A stretch of DNA of 7,917 bases from Halothiobacillus neapolitanus (GTDB lineage: Bacteria; Pseudomonadota; Gammaproteobacteria; Halothiobacillales; Halothiobacillaceae), in the NCBI GenBank assembly GCA_020722165.1, contig DYLI01000017.1, positions 11,574 through 19,490 of the forward strand, read 5' to 3'. The position numbers and the translations under genes were made by a program. Shown piece after piece: positions 7,322 through 7,917 of the stretch. A model generated the notes under the pieces. The model had not been told where the DNA came from. It made no database searches and worked only from the letters and a program-made list of their open reading frames with translations. Each line of letters starts with the position of its first letter. Position 1 is the stretch's first letter.

Positions 7322-7917
7322 TTAAGGATGGCCGCCCCAGTGGAGCTTGGCGCGTAGGATGTGGAAATAATCGTAGTCGGCGGGGTGAATGAGCTGGGCA
7401 TCGCGTGGCGAACGAGTGACGCGCAGGGTGTCGTTGGGTTCAAGGTCAATCTGGCATTGCCCATCGAAACTGACCAAGCAGTTGGCGCGGCTATGGCGGG
7501 TGGCGCTGATTTCAATCACCGAGGTGGAGGGGACGACAATCGGACGGTTGCTTAAGGTGTGTGGGCAGATGGGTGCCAGCACCACGGCTTCCAGCCCTGG
7601 TGTAAGAATCGGGCCACCAGCGGATAGGGCATAGGCCGTTGATCCGCTCGGGGTGCTGATAACCATGCCGTCCGAGCGCTGGGTAAGCAGGTATTTGCCA
7701 TCCACATGGGTTTCGAATTCGATCATGCGCACGGTATCGCGAACTTTGTAAACGAAGTCGTTAAAGACATCACTGCTGTGAATCACACTGCCGTCGCGCA
7801 CGACTTCGCCGCGCAAGAGAAAGCGTTTTTCGAGTAAGTATTCGCCGTTAAAAATATGCTCCAGTCGGCTGGTCATTTCATCAGGGGAAATATCGACCAG
7901 AAAGCCAAGGCGACCGA
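7322..7917 (-). CDS. nadK: NAD kinase (NadK), 5' end off window
   Basis: NadK phosphorylates NAD to NADP in the cytoplasm and so sets the NADPH pool. The visible part is 197 complete codons, the C-terminal two-thirds of a protein of about 290 residues. The frame runs to the window edge: translation upstream of the Met at 7876 gives GRLGFLVDISPDE, the conserved segment after the GGDGT loop, so that Met is internal and the true start and GGDGT motif lie beyond 7917. Visible motifs, counted from the first complete codon, are the NAD-contacting Asn-Asp pair (52-53, in FND; Asn-Glu in E. coli), RSDGMVISTPSGSTAYALSA (80-99) followed by GGPILTP (100-106), the most conserved block of the family, and PHTLSNRP (118-125). 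The C-terminus HPADYDYFHILRAKLHW is typical. The gene is 21 bases upstream of recN on the same strand, consistent with an operon. Confidence 0.96.
   Translation of the reverse strand, partial: GRLGFLVDISPDEMTSRLEHIFNGEYLLEKRFLLRGEVVRDGSVIHSSDVFNDFVYKVRDTVRMIEFETHVDGKYLLTQRSDGMVISTPSGSTAYALSAGGPILTPGLEAVVLAPICPHTLSNRPIVVPSTSVIEISATRHSRANCLVSFDGQCQIDLEPNDTLRVTRSPRDAQLIHPADYDYFHILRAKLHWGGHP

Noticed and set aside
7322..7876. A complete 184-residue NadK starting at ATG 7876
   Set aside because: The frame stays open to the window edge, and the codons before 7876 encode the conserved LGFLVD segment, so the gene is cut by the window rather than short.

Overview
This 7.9 kb window looks like an ordinary chromosomal segment of a Gram-negative proteobacterium, most likely a betaproteobacterium. 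The basis is the ParC-type (not GyrA-type) topoisomerase subunit, an HtpX very close to the enterobacterial form, and a nadK-recN gene pair as found in many beta/gammaproteobacteria. The assignment to class is inference from protein wording and gene order, and no 16S or other marker is present. Coding density is high, and all five large genes belong to recognisable housekeeping or stress families. I see no insertion sequence, CRISPR array, tRNA, rRNA, phage gene or other sign of transfer.

Layout: on the + strand, the 3' nine-tenths of parC (1-1980, cut by the window start just after the quinolone-resistance serine position) is followed after a 79-base gap by a complete htpX (2060-2941) with a plausible promoter of its own. 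htpX converges on katG, and both are closed by one symmetric, bidirectional hairpin terminator (2995-3030). On the - strand lie a complete katG (3053-5269), a 345-base non-coding interval (5270-5614), a complete recN (5615-7300) and the 3' two-thirds of nadK (7322-7917, cut by the window end). nadK and recN are 21 bases apart, in the same frame, and probably co-transcribed.

Functionally, ParC (with off-window ParE) decatenates chromosomes and HtpX removes damaged membrane proteins. KatG destroys hydrogen peroxide, RecN assists double-strand-break repair, and NadK makes the NADP pool that feeds antioxidant reduction. The last four can be read loosely as a stress-survival neighbourhood, but each is a core gene and nothing in the sequence shows a joint system.

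The points most worth a second look are modest. They are the katG start codon (ATG at 5269 rather than an upstream TTG), a doubled CPVxH motif at the KatG N-terminus, a weak OxyR-like or other operator candidate in the katG upstream region, the shared terminator, and recN's lack of a visible ribosome binding site or SOS box. I found no convincing previously undescribed system.
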